Positions 36,189-48,361 of a stretch of 64,000 bases of DNA are shown piece by piece. Position 1 is the first letter of the stretch, and every line of letters starts with the position of its first letter. The notes under the pieces were generated by a model. It did no database searches. It was not told the DNA's origin and saw only the letters and a list, made by a program, of their open reading frames with translations. The DNA comes from Sipunculus nudus (taxonomy: Eukaryota; Annelida; Sipuncula; Golfingiida; Sipunculidae), in contig CM049307.1 of assembly GCA_026874595.1 (NCBI GenBank), positions 97,774,330 to 97,838,329 on the forward strand, read 5' to 3'. A program made the translations under genes and the position numbers.

Positions 36189-39170
36189 GCAAAACATTCT
36201 AACTCTGAATTAATCAATTATAATTACATAAACTTCTGTCTTAAACGACAGGAATGCAGTTTTTTTGCTCATTATTAACTTGGTAATTTAGTAATACAAC
36301 AACCTGTGAGCCAGAGATGTGAGACAAAAATAAAAAACAAGGTGACTTTCCCCACTTGTTTGTAAAAATTAGCCTGTCTGAATAAAATGTGGAATCAAAA
36401 CTATACTCATACATAAATATAACTATTTTTCTTTCTTGTTAGCTAAACATGAATGCACTATACTACGCATGCTTATTTATGATATGCCCTATATCTTAAC
36501 GTCTGTATGTTGTTTAAAAAATTCGATTGAGATGCACCAATAAAGTATAAAATGTAAGACTATTTTGTTTGTCTTAATACAGATGTGAAAATCCCTTTGA
36601 AAGATGTATGGAAGATTACGAAATCGGGAATGAAAAGTAACCCAGAATATAAAATAACTTAATCTTGAAAAAAAAGCACAGGTAGAGCGCAAACCTCCGC
36701 CAACACCTGCACCGACGTAAGATCCTCCACATAATTTAATCTACCCATTGTCCACCATGTCACGTTAATTCAATAAAATTTTTTAAATATTTATTGTGTT
36801 TTATTGACATAAAACATAAACAATGAAACAGGAAAATGCCTATATTGACCACCCTTCTACAAATGTTCAAGTAATTGAGAACTTTGGCATATTAAAAAGT
36901 ATGTGATTACAAACTAACAACTTTTTACCTTGCAGTCTCTGGTTGACTTATAGTGAGTGCCGAGCCGTGACGTAATGGAGGGGACTTATCTGAGAACCTC
37001 CGCCCGCCGAGTTCCTCACGCTAAACAAAGTAAAGTCTGACACCTAACTACTACACAGTGACAGCGTTCTGTCATTAAAAAAGATATGTCTCTCTGAATG
37101 GACACAATGATATAAAGCGTGTCTCTCCCGGCTGGTACCTACGGGACCTTATTATGACGTCATTGTTATTTATCTTACATTGCACCCAACTTCCATGATG
37201 AGGTCACCATGATGGCGTGACCATGAGTCGTATCGACATATAAAACAAAAATGTTCTCAAGAACATTGCTCCCCCCTCCCCTCCCCCCGAAAAAAAGAAA
37301 ATTCTCAATATGTTCTCAATTGATTAAATGAAATTTACCAAGAGAGTGGGTCATAAGCCAAGGGAGAAGTACTTTAATTAAGGGGCGAATTGACATATTT
37401 AAAAAGTTTATAACTTTAATGGAACAGGTTTGACTGGATTCGAACTTAGATCTTAATTCCAAATTTTAATCTTACTGCTCCGTCCAAAAATGTTGTTTTT
37501 TTTTCTCTGTTGGTCATTGCCTATCCTTCCACAACAAAGTCACCAGTCATGCAGAGAAAATTTGAAATCTAAGGTGCTATAACGCTTGGATCGCTGTATG
37601 ACTCTAAGAATAGTAGTCACCGTGTCTGGATCTTGAGCAAGATCCTTTGAGTTCCATGGTTTTGGTATTTGCCCTCTTCAGTCTTCATGATTGCGTTTTC
37701 TCGCTCATATGACTTGGGATATCACGTCGCACAATATTACTTCAGATTAAAACATTATATAAAAGAAAAGATGAGCTCCGCCATATTTGATAAGCTTATC
37801 ACAATTTACGACATAACATATTATTACGTAACATTCCACATTACATTTCGTCAAATAACAAAGTAGCATTTCACGTCACATAACCCCAGATTTTCACGTC
37901 ATGACATTTCCTGATCAGCATCACCTATCAATTTTCCCGGATCATTTAAAAGTATATCTATTACTATTAAACAGAAGAATAATAATCATACATTAATAAG
38001 GAAAATTTCTATTTGATATAAATATGACATGGGCCCAAACAGAAGAAAATGAAATAATTTATTAATAGTTAAAAATAAATCAATATTGATAATTCGGGTA
38101 ATTTTTGGCGTTATCTTGCTTCTTTAAACAAGATAGGTTTGGGAGCAAAACTCCAGCTCACACGTTGTATACATGCAGTTTTCTGCTGACAGAGAACGCT
38201 AACAGAAAACTTGATATTTCAACCGCTAGATGTCGCTTTGTACCCCCACCACCTGCTGAATTAAAGAGCTGTTTTTTTTTCTTTTAAAATATTGCCTTTA
38301 TAATCGTTTATGATTAGCCAGCCTGAACTTATCTTATCCATACCTGTGTTACAAAGACAGGCCCGTCCTGGGTGTAAATGTCAGGTACACAATAAGATAC
38401 CCAAAGCATAATTTTATTCCCCGGTGAATATAAATACCTGTTGTAATGCGGATCGAATATATCATTTTTTTCAGAAATGTGGTAGAGTTGACGTCTGAAC
38501 TGATTTTTTTTTTAAATTTAAAAACAATCAACAGCATTTCTCAGCGAAAGCTTGCTGTATATCTACAATTTTGGTACATATTTTTGTTTTTTTTTTGGGG
38601 GGGGGGGGGGATTAGTGACTGCTGACTTTTTCTGCCATCTCCATATATCTAAGATTTCATTTAGAAGAATTCATTCTGTGCAAATATTGCTATCAATACC
38701 TCTATATGAAAGAAATCTCCTGTATAAAAAAAACTTTAACAAACAATAAATTATTATCTTATTTGGGTGTTTTATATGAAAATGCTCAAGTGTTTTTCGA
38801 CAAAAAGAGAATAAACAGCAAAATGTTGGTTACGGCGCTCTTTGCCCGGTCGACTGGACCTTCGTGTGAAGATCTATCTCGGCGCAGTTTGGCACATCAG
38901 ACAGCTCTCCGGGAGAAAACAGTCTGTCGGTGAAAGCAAGGCCGCCTATCACCATCACAATATTACATATACCTGTCACAATGCAGTTATGTTTGGCATG
39001 GAATACAGAATTGCATAACACGTGAAACGATCATTAAATCGAGATGAGTAAATTTTGAATAACGAAGCGTCTGTAAATTCCTGTCTGGCAAATAACAATC
39101 CATAAAACCTTATCCTTGAAAGATATTTTATATCTTATATCAAAATATAGATGTTATGTTTTTTCTGTTA
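35445..39170. other. Gene-free stretch with repeats
   Basis: G tract with a MITE-like aggggcggac end (35818-35848), (TA)n at 36150-36186, a family B solo end (36680-36712), a C/T tract at 37264-37290, and a G14 run at 38597-38610. I see no supported exon. A minus-strand segment near 38823-38922 has an acceptor-like start and stays open to a stop, but carries no motif. Confidence 0.45.
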
Positions 39171-39175
39171 ATTCA

Positions 39176-39262
39176 TGGGCGTCAAAACGTAGGATGGGGG
39201 GGGGGGGGGGGATATGCCAACATCAGCCCAACTGTTCAATGGGGGGGGGGGGGGGGGAGGGG
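39176..39262 (+). repeat. Two long G tracts with a MITE-like end
   Basis: catgggcgtcaaaacgtagga precedes a G16 run (39195-39211); a second G17 run follows at 39241-39257. The arrangement is like the CAGGGGCG...G-tract ends elsewhere. Confidence 0.6.
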
Positions 39263-41262
39263 CAACATATAAAGTGTCAACTCACTTTTTAGTTACGTTT
39301 AGACTACGCTTAAACGATTCGTCTTTAGCAAATTTTTTTACTGAAATTTGTTTAAGTGTGTTAAACGGTTCCTTTATATATAATTTCATTTTAAATACCG
39401 AGTTTTTTTTTTATAAAAAAAAATACTTTTTTAACCTAAAAATGCTGTCGTCTAAAATAGCACTTTTGCGGTTTTTTTCATGCTGAATTAGCTCTAGCTA
39501 TATATAAATATATATATATATATAATTAGCAATATATAATCAAATATATATTTAAATATATACTGAAAATATTTCAAGCATCATGATTCCCCCTTAACCA
39601 GCCATCTGACGGCCATTTTTGCTATCCAGTTTACAGATTGCCTAAGTGTGTGATATAATGACTCTGTCTGAATACAAATTTTGATTGCCTCTTGTGAATA
39701 ATTTGTCAAATGAAATGTTCTGTTTGAAGGGCTCTATATCAAACCTGCTCAACATAGTATATTTTTCACTATCAGCCAGATCAAAAATTAAGAATAAACA
39801 ACACTGTGTAATGAATAATCAGTGAAAATGATGATGATGATTTTACTCATAAGTACCACCATTTCCTTTTTGCTGCACTTGAGAGACTTTATGTCTTAGA
39901 GAGGGAACAATGCCACTGTCGGAATCACGATGTTCAGTTAAAGACAGACCTCAGTCTGGGAAAACCCTCTCCAGAAGCGCCACCTGTCTAGATATTGGTG
40001 AAAGATATTCAGCTGATTATAGTCTCTCCAACAGACGCCAGGTGCCGCTACATCTTTAGATCGAGTGCGTCTCTAATTGGACACAATTTTGTAGAAGATA
40101 ACTAAGGAATGAGGTCTCGTTTTGGATCCCCTCAGCTCGGTCACCCTAGCAAACTAGAGCGTGTGGCCTTTTCTTCTGAATTTCCCCCAAATGTTTCTCT
40201 TTGCGTTTGTTTATTAAGCTTACGACATGCTTAAGCAATCAGAATTCTTATTCTGTCAGATGTAACCGTGTACTACAATGTATACAGACATCTCACAACT
40301 CATATATATCAACATTATGTTCTACGAAATAGATAAAAATAACATTTAAATATTTTTTTTTCATATTTATGGACAGCCGCCATACATCGAAAAAAATTAA
40401 AATAAAGCACCTATAATATTTGCACGTACAGTCGATCGAATATCTATAATGTGGGCACCCTTGGAACTGGGTCAAACCGCCACTTTATAGAAGAGCTCAC
40501 TATATGGAGTTAAAAGCTACTACATAGTTGCTTCTGTTTTAATGGTACTCCATTAAACTGATGCTTGTGCCATCTCCCTGTTTAAAACACGAAGCTCAAT
40601 AAATAATTAGTTTTAATTGTTAATGATATAAATATATATACACATGTAAATAAACATATGTGTAGATGTGAATTATAACATGTTGTTGGACTTACCAAAT
40701 GCATCCTTAGATAAACCATACTATTCTACAAACCTTTCTGTAAGATAAGCCACCCTCAGAATCTTCTACAGTTCACTTTTAGGGATGACATTTTATAAGC
40801 GGACAATAATAGTTAAATTCACAGGATGCATGCGGATGACCAGTGTTTGGTGTTGATTATTAAATGCAACGTAAGTAAACATTGCACTGTGCCAGGGGGG
40901 ACCGAATCCTAATACCATGAAGATGGGTGAATAAGCAGACGGTCAACTCATGGTACTGACTTGAGCAGTTTCTTTGCTTCAGTGACATAGGAAAGTCTAG
41001 AGACTGTCAGACCAGACGTATATGCTTATCAGCAATTATAGCGTTCTGGTCATGATTAAAGCTGTTCGTGGACACGTCCTAAATCAGTTTTGTTTAGAGC
41101 AAACATAATCATCATGATAATAACTTCAGTTTATCAGTAGGCCTAATTCTTTGTATTAGTGTAATAATACAGTAACATATACCACATCATGCTTGTCATC
41201 TAGACCCCGTTCAATAAATATAAGAATATTTTATAATATATATTAATATGTATTATAATACG

Positions 41263-41331
<69 letters not shown>

Positions 41332-42630
41332 CTCTTGTCACTAATATGACTAAAGCCTAAAGTAAACAGCTACATACATACGTAAACCCAGAGAGGACAG
41401 CGTGGTGGGCGGCACATTAATCTTGTTTTTTTTTTTCAAATGGCTTCCTTATGTTGTGGAATCCTACATTTACTGTTACTTAAAAAAGTACATACACGAA
41501 CAACCATTAACCAGTGCTGTTTAAATCTGGGGTTTTTACCTATACATTCAGCTTCCATAATGACATACTAGATGTGGTCGGACAATGTCCTCAGAGGGCC
41601 CCGTGTTTCTGCAAGTGCTGGACTTGTTTACATATGGGTGAAAAATTAAGTTTAATTTGAAAAAATATGACAAACGGAAACAGGTTTTTATCCATATGCA
41701 TGAGGGGAAAAATCCTACTGGATTAGATGAAGATTAAAAATTAAAGATTAAAGAAGATATGTCTGAAATAATGTGTGCAATAGAAAATCACCGAATGTAA
41801 TCTGTTAGCCATATTTGATTTTGATCTGTAATTCAATAGGTCTGGAGCCCTCATACTGGCACCAATGATCCCTGTGAAATGGGGGGGGGGGGGGGGGCCC
41901 TAATAATTTTTTTTTTTGTTAATAGTAAATTAATATTCAGATAATGCTTTACTGTGTAAACAATTATTTCCACACTGCCGTGAACACGACCTGCTGATTA
42001 TCTGGTTCTATGTTAAGTTTTTACCTATTAATAAACTGCTTCTGTGGCAATGTGTGTTTGTCCTAGCAATGATGCCGAATACCAGTTTGCATATTTCTTT
42101 CTGTCAGCTGCTAGTTGGCCGAATATCTAAAAAACCCATATTTTTTTCACTGCACAGCTTGATGAAATCAACACCAGATGAAGATGTTAGAAAATAACAA
42201 ATAGATATCTTACGTGGGAATAAATATAGTGTTTTAATTAATGTTGCCATTAAAAAAGGCATCTTCACTATATAAATGGATAAGTAAACATAGAACGACT
42301 CAAATATACAAGATATTACATTTGAGAAAATTTGAAAAAAAAAGATTAATTCTTGTTCATAACAAAAAACGTGAGAATGATTCCGATGCGGACGACTTTT
42401 AGATAAACCACAGACTATTCCGTTATTAAGATTCCTGGGAAAAGATTTTCAGGTGAAAATAATCGACGAACTTGAAGAGATATAAACTTTAACATTCGAC
42501 AAAACTACCTTACACAATTTGTTATGATTCGGTGTCAAATGTGTGCCAGGTTTCCCTCTGCTCCATTGCTAGAGCGAGTTTATCAATTCGAAGCTTTTCT
42601 GGTATTTTTTGCCTGAAAGTGTCAGATAAA
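39263..42630. other. Gene-free stretch
   Basis: Contains (TA)n at 39499-39522, a pogo-like fragment at 40375-40530, a 65-bp (TA)n tract at 41266-41330 and a G18 run at 41880-41897. No coding signal that I can support. Confidence 0.45.
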
Positions 42631-42639
42631 AAGAGGTGG

Positions 42640-43312
42640 ACCAGCCCTGATAGGTCCGTGACAGTTACGTTAAGTGCGAAACATTCTCGACTGATACGTC
42701 CATGACTGATACGTCGGTGTCTCATACGTTCGTGACTGATACTTCCGTGACTAATACTTCCGTGACTGATACTTCTGTGATTTTAACGCCCGTGACGGAT
42801 ACGTCCGTGACTTAAACCGTGACGGATACATCCCTGACGGTAACGTCCGTGACTGATACGTCCGTGACTGAAACGTCCGTGACTTATACCGTGACTGATA
42901 CATCCCTGACTGTAACGTCCGTAACTGATACGTCCGTGACTGAAATGTAGGTGATTGATAAGTCATTGACTGAAACGTCACTGACTGAAACAGCCTTTCC
43001 TGAAACGTCCGTGACTGACACAACCTTGGATGATACGTTGGTGACTGATACGTCAGTGAATGATACGTCTGTCACTTAAAATGCCTTGAATGAAACGTCC
43101 TTGACTGAAACGTCCGTGTAGAAACGCCCGTGACTAAAACGTTCGTGCCTGATACGTCCGTGACTTCAACGTTCTTAACTAATACGTCCGTAACTGAAAC
43201 GTCAGTGACTGATACATCCATGACTGATCAGTTCGTGAATGATACATCCTTCACTGATACGTCCGTGACTGACACATCCTTTGGATGCTACGTCCGTGAA
43301 TGATACGTTGAA
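42640..43312 (-). repeat. 15-bp minisatellite, about 44 copies
   Basis: Unit cgtgactgatacgtc and close variants. Because 15 is a multiple of 3, two minus-strand frames stay open for 60-90 codons and spell pentapeptides (SVTDV in one frame; FQSRT/YQSRT in another). There is no consistent start, the frames are interrupted at several irregular units, and two frames being equally open argues that length, not selection, explains them. Transcribed coding function is not excluded. Confidence 0.93.
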
Positions 43313-43640
43313 TAGGAAATATTGTTCTATATTTGTACTTTTTATGCTTTTCTAAACATATTGGTATGTTGGATGCCACATATCTATTATGAATGGAATA
43401 TATTAGATTTTTTTTAAAATTTAACATGTGGCTGGAATACATGTCCAAGTAAAATTTCCATGGAATCTATTGAATTCTAAAGTTTTCAATGGAATTTCGT
43501 GGAAATTTAATTGACATACAGGGGATATGTGGTCGACCAGAATCTTCTCCCTCAACAGGGAAACATGAATAATTTATACATCCCCTTTTCCCTCTATGTA
43601 TAACAGCATTTGTATCAGCAAATGGTATGTCTTTAATAAC
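43313..43640. other. Spacer
   Basis: No gene or repeat supported. Confidence 0.35.
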
Positions 43641-43644
43641 AATA

Positions 43645-44182
43645 ATAAGTGACCCATGGGTCATGACGCTCAATGACTAGAAAGACATTCACAAATTAAT
43701 TTTATCATCCGAATGCCTAATTTTGTAGGTGGTACAGAAGCATAATTCGGAGGATATGGGTAACAGAGACCTAATTTTAGGTTTCCAAGGAGATTTTTCA
43801 TGGACCTCCGATTGATGTCATGTTAGAGGATTCAAGGTCCAATGGTTACGATTTTTGTCCTGTTAACGGACGACCACATTTTTGAATGTCTCAAAAATAA
43901 AAAAAGAGCTCAAAAATTCGGAAAAATCCAGGTGGCGTTACAAGTCTACAGGAACTGATGAAACACTCCATGACAAATATGAATGCAAAGGATCATGGTG
44001 ATCGATGTCATAAGATTTTTATTGACCTCTATATGTATGTCGAATAAGAAGATTCCAGGTCCAGCGGTTACGATGTGTGCATGGTTAATAGACTTACAAA
44101 GGGACGGATAGACGGACGACGGAAAAAGAGTGATCGCTATAGTTCAGATGTCTTACAGTCAGCTGAGCTAAAAAAAAAAAAA
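43645..44182 (-). mobile_element. Interspersed repeat family A, copy 3 (both ends present)
   Basis: On the minus strand it runs from tttttttttagctcagctg, with the terminal hairpin and 'ctatagcgatcactctt', to 'gagcgtcatgacccatgggt' 'cacttatt' at 43645. It has about one full module plus a partial one. The shortest copy with both termini, useful for defining the element. Confidence 0.75.
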
Positions 44183-45118
44183 ACGGTTTCATTATTAACA
44201 GATGTTTCAGTATACATTGACATCTACAGGTTTTATATAAAATCCAATACGTTTTAATCCGCAACTGTTGTTTAAATTATACTTTGTTACATAATCTTTT
44301 GCTTATAGCTGTCTGGAGAAGTCAAGTTTGCAGTTTTTTGGAAACCACTGATGAATCAGCAACAGATAATTTTCATACAGCAATGGATAGTTAGATTTAT
44401 AGAAAGACTCATTTTCGCCCCCGAGAATTAATATGTCTGTATTTTGTATAATAACAGCTAGGCGGATTAATTTAGAGGGGAAGCCCATGGCGCCCTCCGA
44501 CCCAGCGCCCAACCCCTTTGTGGCAGAGGGTTTTTTTCAGATGTCCGTTTTAGAAACCCTGTTTGGCTTTCCTTAGGCAATTCATTGTAAAGTCTACTCC
44601 AGGGGAATTTTTAGACAAAGATAACCTCCCCATGTCATAATCACGAACAATATCTGAAAAGAAATTATGCAACTCGGCTTTTTTTGTTAGTAATTTTCTA
44701 TTTGTGTTGTTTATTTCAAGGATGTAGATTGCATACGGTTGACCATTTCAACTTTGCACCTTACATCATACAACCTACACTGCCTGCCTAAATGTTCTAT
44801 GGGGAATCAATCGTTTAACGGTATCCCTATTCAAAAGGTGTGTATTTCAAGCCACCCCACTTGCCTATATCACGTCTTCCAGTGGCGAATCGAGGATTTT
44901 TTAGGGGGTAGCTAATATGTAGTAGGGTGTTACTGGCATCTATAATGCAAACCTGGGATGGGGAAGGCAGAATGGGGTAAAAAGGAATGTGTTGATTAGA
45001 ATGAAATTCTTGCATTGTAGTACAATCTAGCATTTTACTCATGCAATGTAAAACTGTTATATGTATAACCTTTCCGACCAATACGTTTAACTAGACACTG
45101 CGGGACAAACAAATTTTA

Positions 45119-45154
<36 letters not shown>

Positions 45155-46490
45155 GAATTTTAGGATCAACATTTCAGTTTAACCATATTGGGTGTATACT
45201 ATGTATATATACTCTGGAATTTTGCAACAAATTTTATCATTTCCAAGAATACTTTAAAGTTTTGATAAAACGTTTGCATTGCCTTGGACCTTCACACTCA
45301 TATAGTAAGCTTAGTTGTAGACATTTTATCATATAGCTAACAGTGATCCACACAGTAAAGAAAATGCAGATATAAGCTAAGTATAATAAATATATACTAT
45401 ACCTGTACGATTATTATAATAAATAATAAATTTCAGTAGATGAAAAATAAAAGTCAGGTCACAAAAGGCAGCCGTCGTACAGATGAAGAAGCAAACTTGT
45501 CCAAAACTTGAGCAGGAGTTGGCACTCTTTCACGATGTACTTTAAGTAGAATTTATGTTTTTTTAACGTTTTCTCACTCATTTTTCAACGAACAGGTGAT
45601 AGCATTTTTTACTACATCTGAAGCCTATAAATGGCCTTTGACATATCCTGGGTGACGTTGTATTTCTTTTTGTATGCTTAACCAAGCAAATATAGTAATT
45701 AGAATTTCCAGATTCATACTGGGAATTCTTCATGTCAGAGCGCACGTGATGTTGGCAGTAAAAAGGAATGTTTAAATGTTACGAACTCGGACAGGGCAGA
45801 GATTTGATCGTTAGGATAAGCCAGTAGGTGAGTGTCTATTAGTCAGACTATGGGACTTATTCTTTACTGACCTATACACAGGCGTGACCAGCACAGCTAC
45901 TGCCATATGTTTTCTTCTAAAACCTTTTTTTTGGGAGCATACAAAACATGCATAAAGTTTATCACCACCGTCTGCCTTGCATTACACATATACATCATGT
46001 TCTACGAAGACTGCTACATGAGGGATATTTTCATAGCAAACGGTACAAATCTAAAAGGGTTTAAATGGTATTGGATGATTCCTTTATGCCGATCACCAAA
46101 CTGAAATCTGTCTGACGTACCGGCACTGTGAGTAACCAAGGGAATAGCACAATTACCTCTTCTCCACCCGATGCATGTTGCCCGAGAGCCTCTCGTCTTT
46201 CATTTCACCCTTGCCTCCACCTTGAATGCTGAAGCTCCGTCCCGTGCAGCCCATACTGTTTTCGTCGCACGAAACCCTTGCGTATGACTGTCAGCTTGTC
46301 CGGCCAGTCCGTCTTACACTTACTTAATCATTCAGTACGCGCCGTAACCGCTATGGACATCCGAAAATACACCTATATTGGCCTAACAGCTCCAGAGTTT
46401 TAAACACGTCTGCACCAAATGGGACAGGGTTATCATTTCACAAAGGGAGAACGTCGCCACACTTTACAATGTGTACCGTGTTCAACATTC
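44183..46490. other. Non-coding stretch
   Basis: MITE end CAGTGGCGAATCGAGGATTT with G5 at 44880-44908; (TA)n at 45119-45154. From about 45900 the composition becomes GC-richer. No domain-bearing frame. Confidence 0.4.
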
Positions 46491-46665
46491 TAAAGTCACG
46501 ACCAAGTCGTACTGCTTCTGACCGACCCTTCGAGGTTCCAACCAAGTTTTACAACGTTAAGGGCAACTGCATAAGGGTCACTTAAATTGGTAGCACAGCG
46601 ACGGGCTTCTTTGAAATCACGAGATGCGCACGGGCACCCAGACCAAGGCCAACCCGTATTCTTAC

Positions 46666-46857
46666 CCGTATATTCGATATAAAAATGGAAATAAAATATA
46701 CCATAGATGTTATAACTGTTACCAACAACTATGAATAGAACGTAATGAACGTCAGTGACATTGGAACGCGTGAATAGCTTATGAGTAATGACGTGAACAC
46801 TTACTGGCCGTCTGTACAAAGTCGAGCTGATGTTGTCAAGCATCTGGTTTGCATCCT
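46666..46857 (-). CDS. Candidate internal exon of an unrecognised protein
   Basis: 192 nt (64 codons), acceptor tgctaaatgttttgatag, strong donor G|gtaaga, phase 1 at both ends. The peptide starts EDANQMLDNISSTLYRRP and ends in aromatic-rich YGIFYFHFYIEYT. It contains two N-glycosylation sequons (NIS, NVT), consistent with an extracellular protein. No family recognised. It may join the minus-strand frames at 47090-47785, which read in the same direction. The open frame runs on past the donor to 46496. Confidence 0.4.
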
Positions 46858-47089
46858 CTATCAAAACATTTAGCATTGACACGTTTTACTACGGACAGAG
46901 TCATCAAACAGAGGTCACGGCGGGTGTAAAGTGCACCGGCGCAATGCACTTCGCCGAACTCATATATAAAGCTTGTGGTGGAAGACAAAAAACGTGGCCT
47001 CTGGAGCAAAAACTCTGACCACTCATAACTGCCCATATTACTATGCTCAATACTTTCAAAGCGGTGAGGGTCGCAGGTTAAGATAGGAG

Positions 47090-47445
47090 GAAGAAGATGA
47101 ATTGGAGGCGGATTAGCCTGACGGTGAATTTTTCCCCGTGATGCACGTCAGTTTCGTGATCAAAACGCATGCCTTGTGTAATCTGTACGCGAAGTCCTAT
47201 CTGTCTAAGCTCCTGGAGAGAAACCACATGCTTTTGGAGGTGGTAGTGAAAGTGAGGAAAAAACATGGAAAGCATTATTGACCACTTTCCAGTACCCGAT
47301 TGTCGAAGCCGAGGCTGAAAGTGACAATGAAAGCCGTAAAAGACTCGCAAAACCGTGTGGTCCCTCAAACCAGACAGTTTTACATCAGTAGTGTCGAAAC
47401 AAAACTCGACTTTACCGTCGGCATGTTTCGTAAAAGGAAAGGTCC
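47090..47445 (-). CDS. Minus-strand open frame, unrecognised
   Basis: Open from just after an in-frame TAG at about 47451 down to TAA at 47078. The peptide contains FCFDTTDVKLSGLRDHTVLR and QLR/QITQGMRFDHETDVHHGE-like text. It shares frame and strand with the signal-peptide frame at 47453-47785, with only that TAG between them; a cttcag acceptor lies there too. So this is either a second exon or a gene broken by a nonsense change. No known domain. Confidence 0.3.
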
Positions 47446-47452
47446 AAATGCA

Positions 47453-47785
47453 CTACCTGAAGAAAGCATGCATAGCGGTATGCTCACGACACAAAGTACA
47501 CCGAGAAGAAAATAAGATAAATAAATACATAAGAATAATAAGAAGCGTCAAATGAGTTTCACAGATCTTATGAACAATAAGAAATCTGCCATTTAGGGGG
47601 AAGAGGTTCAAGTTAATGACTCCCTGCTGTGTTCCGTGCTTACACGTAGGGGGTACTACAACATATAATTTAGAGCCACCTTGAACGAGTAAAGCTTCTT
47701 TGACGGGGTCGAAAAACACATAAGGGACAATTTCTTGATTGACTGGAAAGGCAAGACTCAGGCAGAGTGTAAAAAAGCAGGTCAT
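47453..47785 (-). CDS. Putative first exon with signal peptide, unrecognised protein
   Basis: ATG at 47783-47785. The N-terminus MTCFFTLCLSLAFPV is a good signal peptide and is followed by VFFDPVKEALLVQGGSKLYV and VPPTCKHGTQ, looking like a folded secreted domain. The later part (LTLLIILMYLFILF) is hydrophobic and AT-rich and is probably already intron. The block 45.9-48.3 kb is clearly richer in G and C than its surroundings and abuts the transposon at 48.1 kb, so it could also be transposon cargo or an older insertion. Confidence 0.4.
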   Translation of the reverse strand: MTCFFTLCLSLAFPVNQEIVPYVFFDPVKEALLVQGGSKLYVVVPPTCKHGTQQGVINLNLFPLNGRFLIVHKICETHLTLLIILMYLFILFSSRCTLCREHTAMHAFFR

Positions 47786-48120
47786 TGCTTGTAACGTTTA
47801 CATAAGCAAAATCATGATGTTAATATGCAAGGTATCGCAAATTTTGTTAATAATGCCACGTACTATGTATTTCGTACTATGTACAACGAGTATGACGTAA
47901 CGTTCCTGAGTAGGAACCTTTCTAGGTAGTAGCCACTCGTGACATACGTCCCATTTACTTGTTCCGGTTATAGGAGCTGTGAGTTTTCCTGTGTACTTAT
48001 CTTCCTGTTAGCTCTTTACCCCGGGTGAGATCACATTGGCTGGAGAAACGCAGACCGGTACCACAGAACCGCACGGTCGTCGCAGGGTTCGTCAACAAGG
48101 CCGATTGAAGGCGCTCAAGA

Positions 48121-48262
48121 GTAATACGGGGTTCCGGAGATAACCTGATCTTATGTGTTGAAGGTAAAAACGGGTAGGTTTCGCGTAGGGCTGCCGGTAG
48201 GTGCGCCACTGGCGCTAAAGTTTGTTAGGGCAAAATTCCAAGATGGCTGCCACCGAAGATAC
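48121..48262 (+). repeat. Left sub-terminal inverted segment of the THAP/YqaJ transposon
   Basis: Contains aatacggggttccggagat (48123-48141). The reverse complement of 52645-52675 contains aatacggggttctggagat, 18 of 19 matching. Beyond it, gctgccggtaggtgcgccac/gctgctggtgcagccac and aagatggctgcca/aagatggccgaca align in the same order. These diverged inverted segments lie just outside (left) and around the start (right) of the two genes. Exact element termini and target duplication not resolved. Confidence 0.55.
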
Positions 48263-48361
48263 TTGTCAGTACAGACGGTGACAAAATCGTGTTTTTTTTT
48301 AATATTAGATTAATGCGCTCAGGAATATTTTACTCTCATCATTGTCAAAACTAATTACAAA

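Noticed and set aside
38823-38925. Minus-strand terminal exon after gctttcaccgacag
   Set aside because: Only about 31 codons, no motif, no partner exon found.
42522-43448. Pentapeptide-repeat protein gene
   Set aside because: Two frames equally open, irregular units break both, no start context; explained by the 15-bp period.
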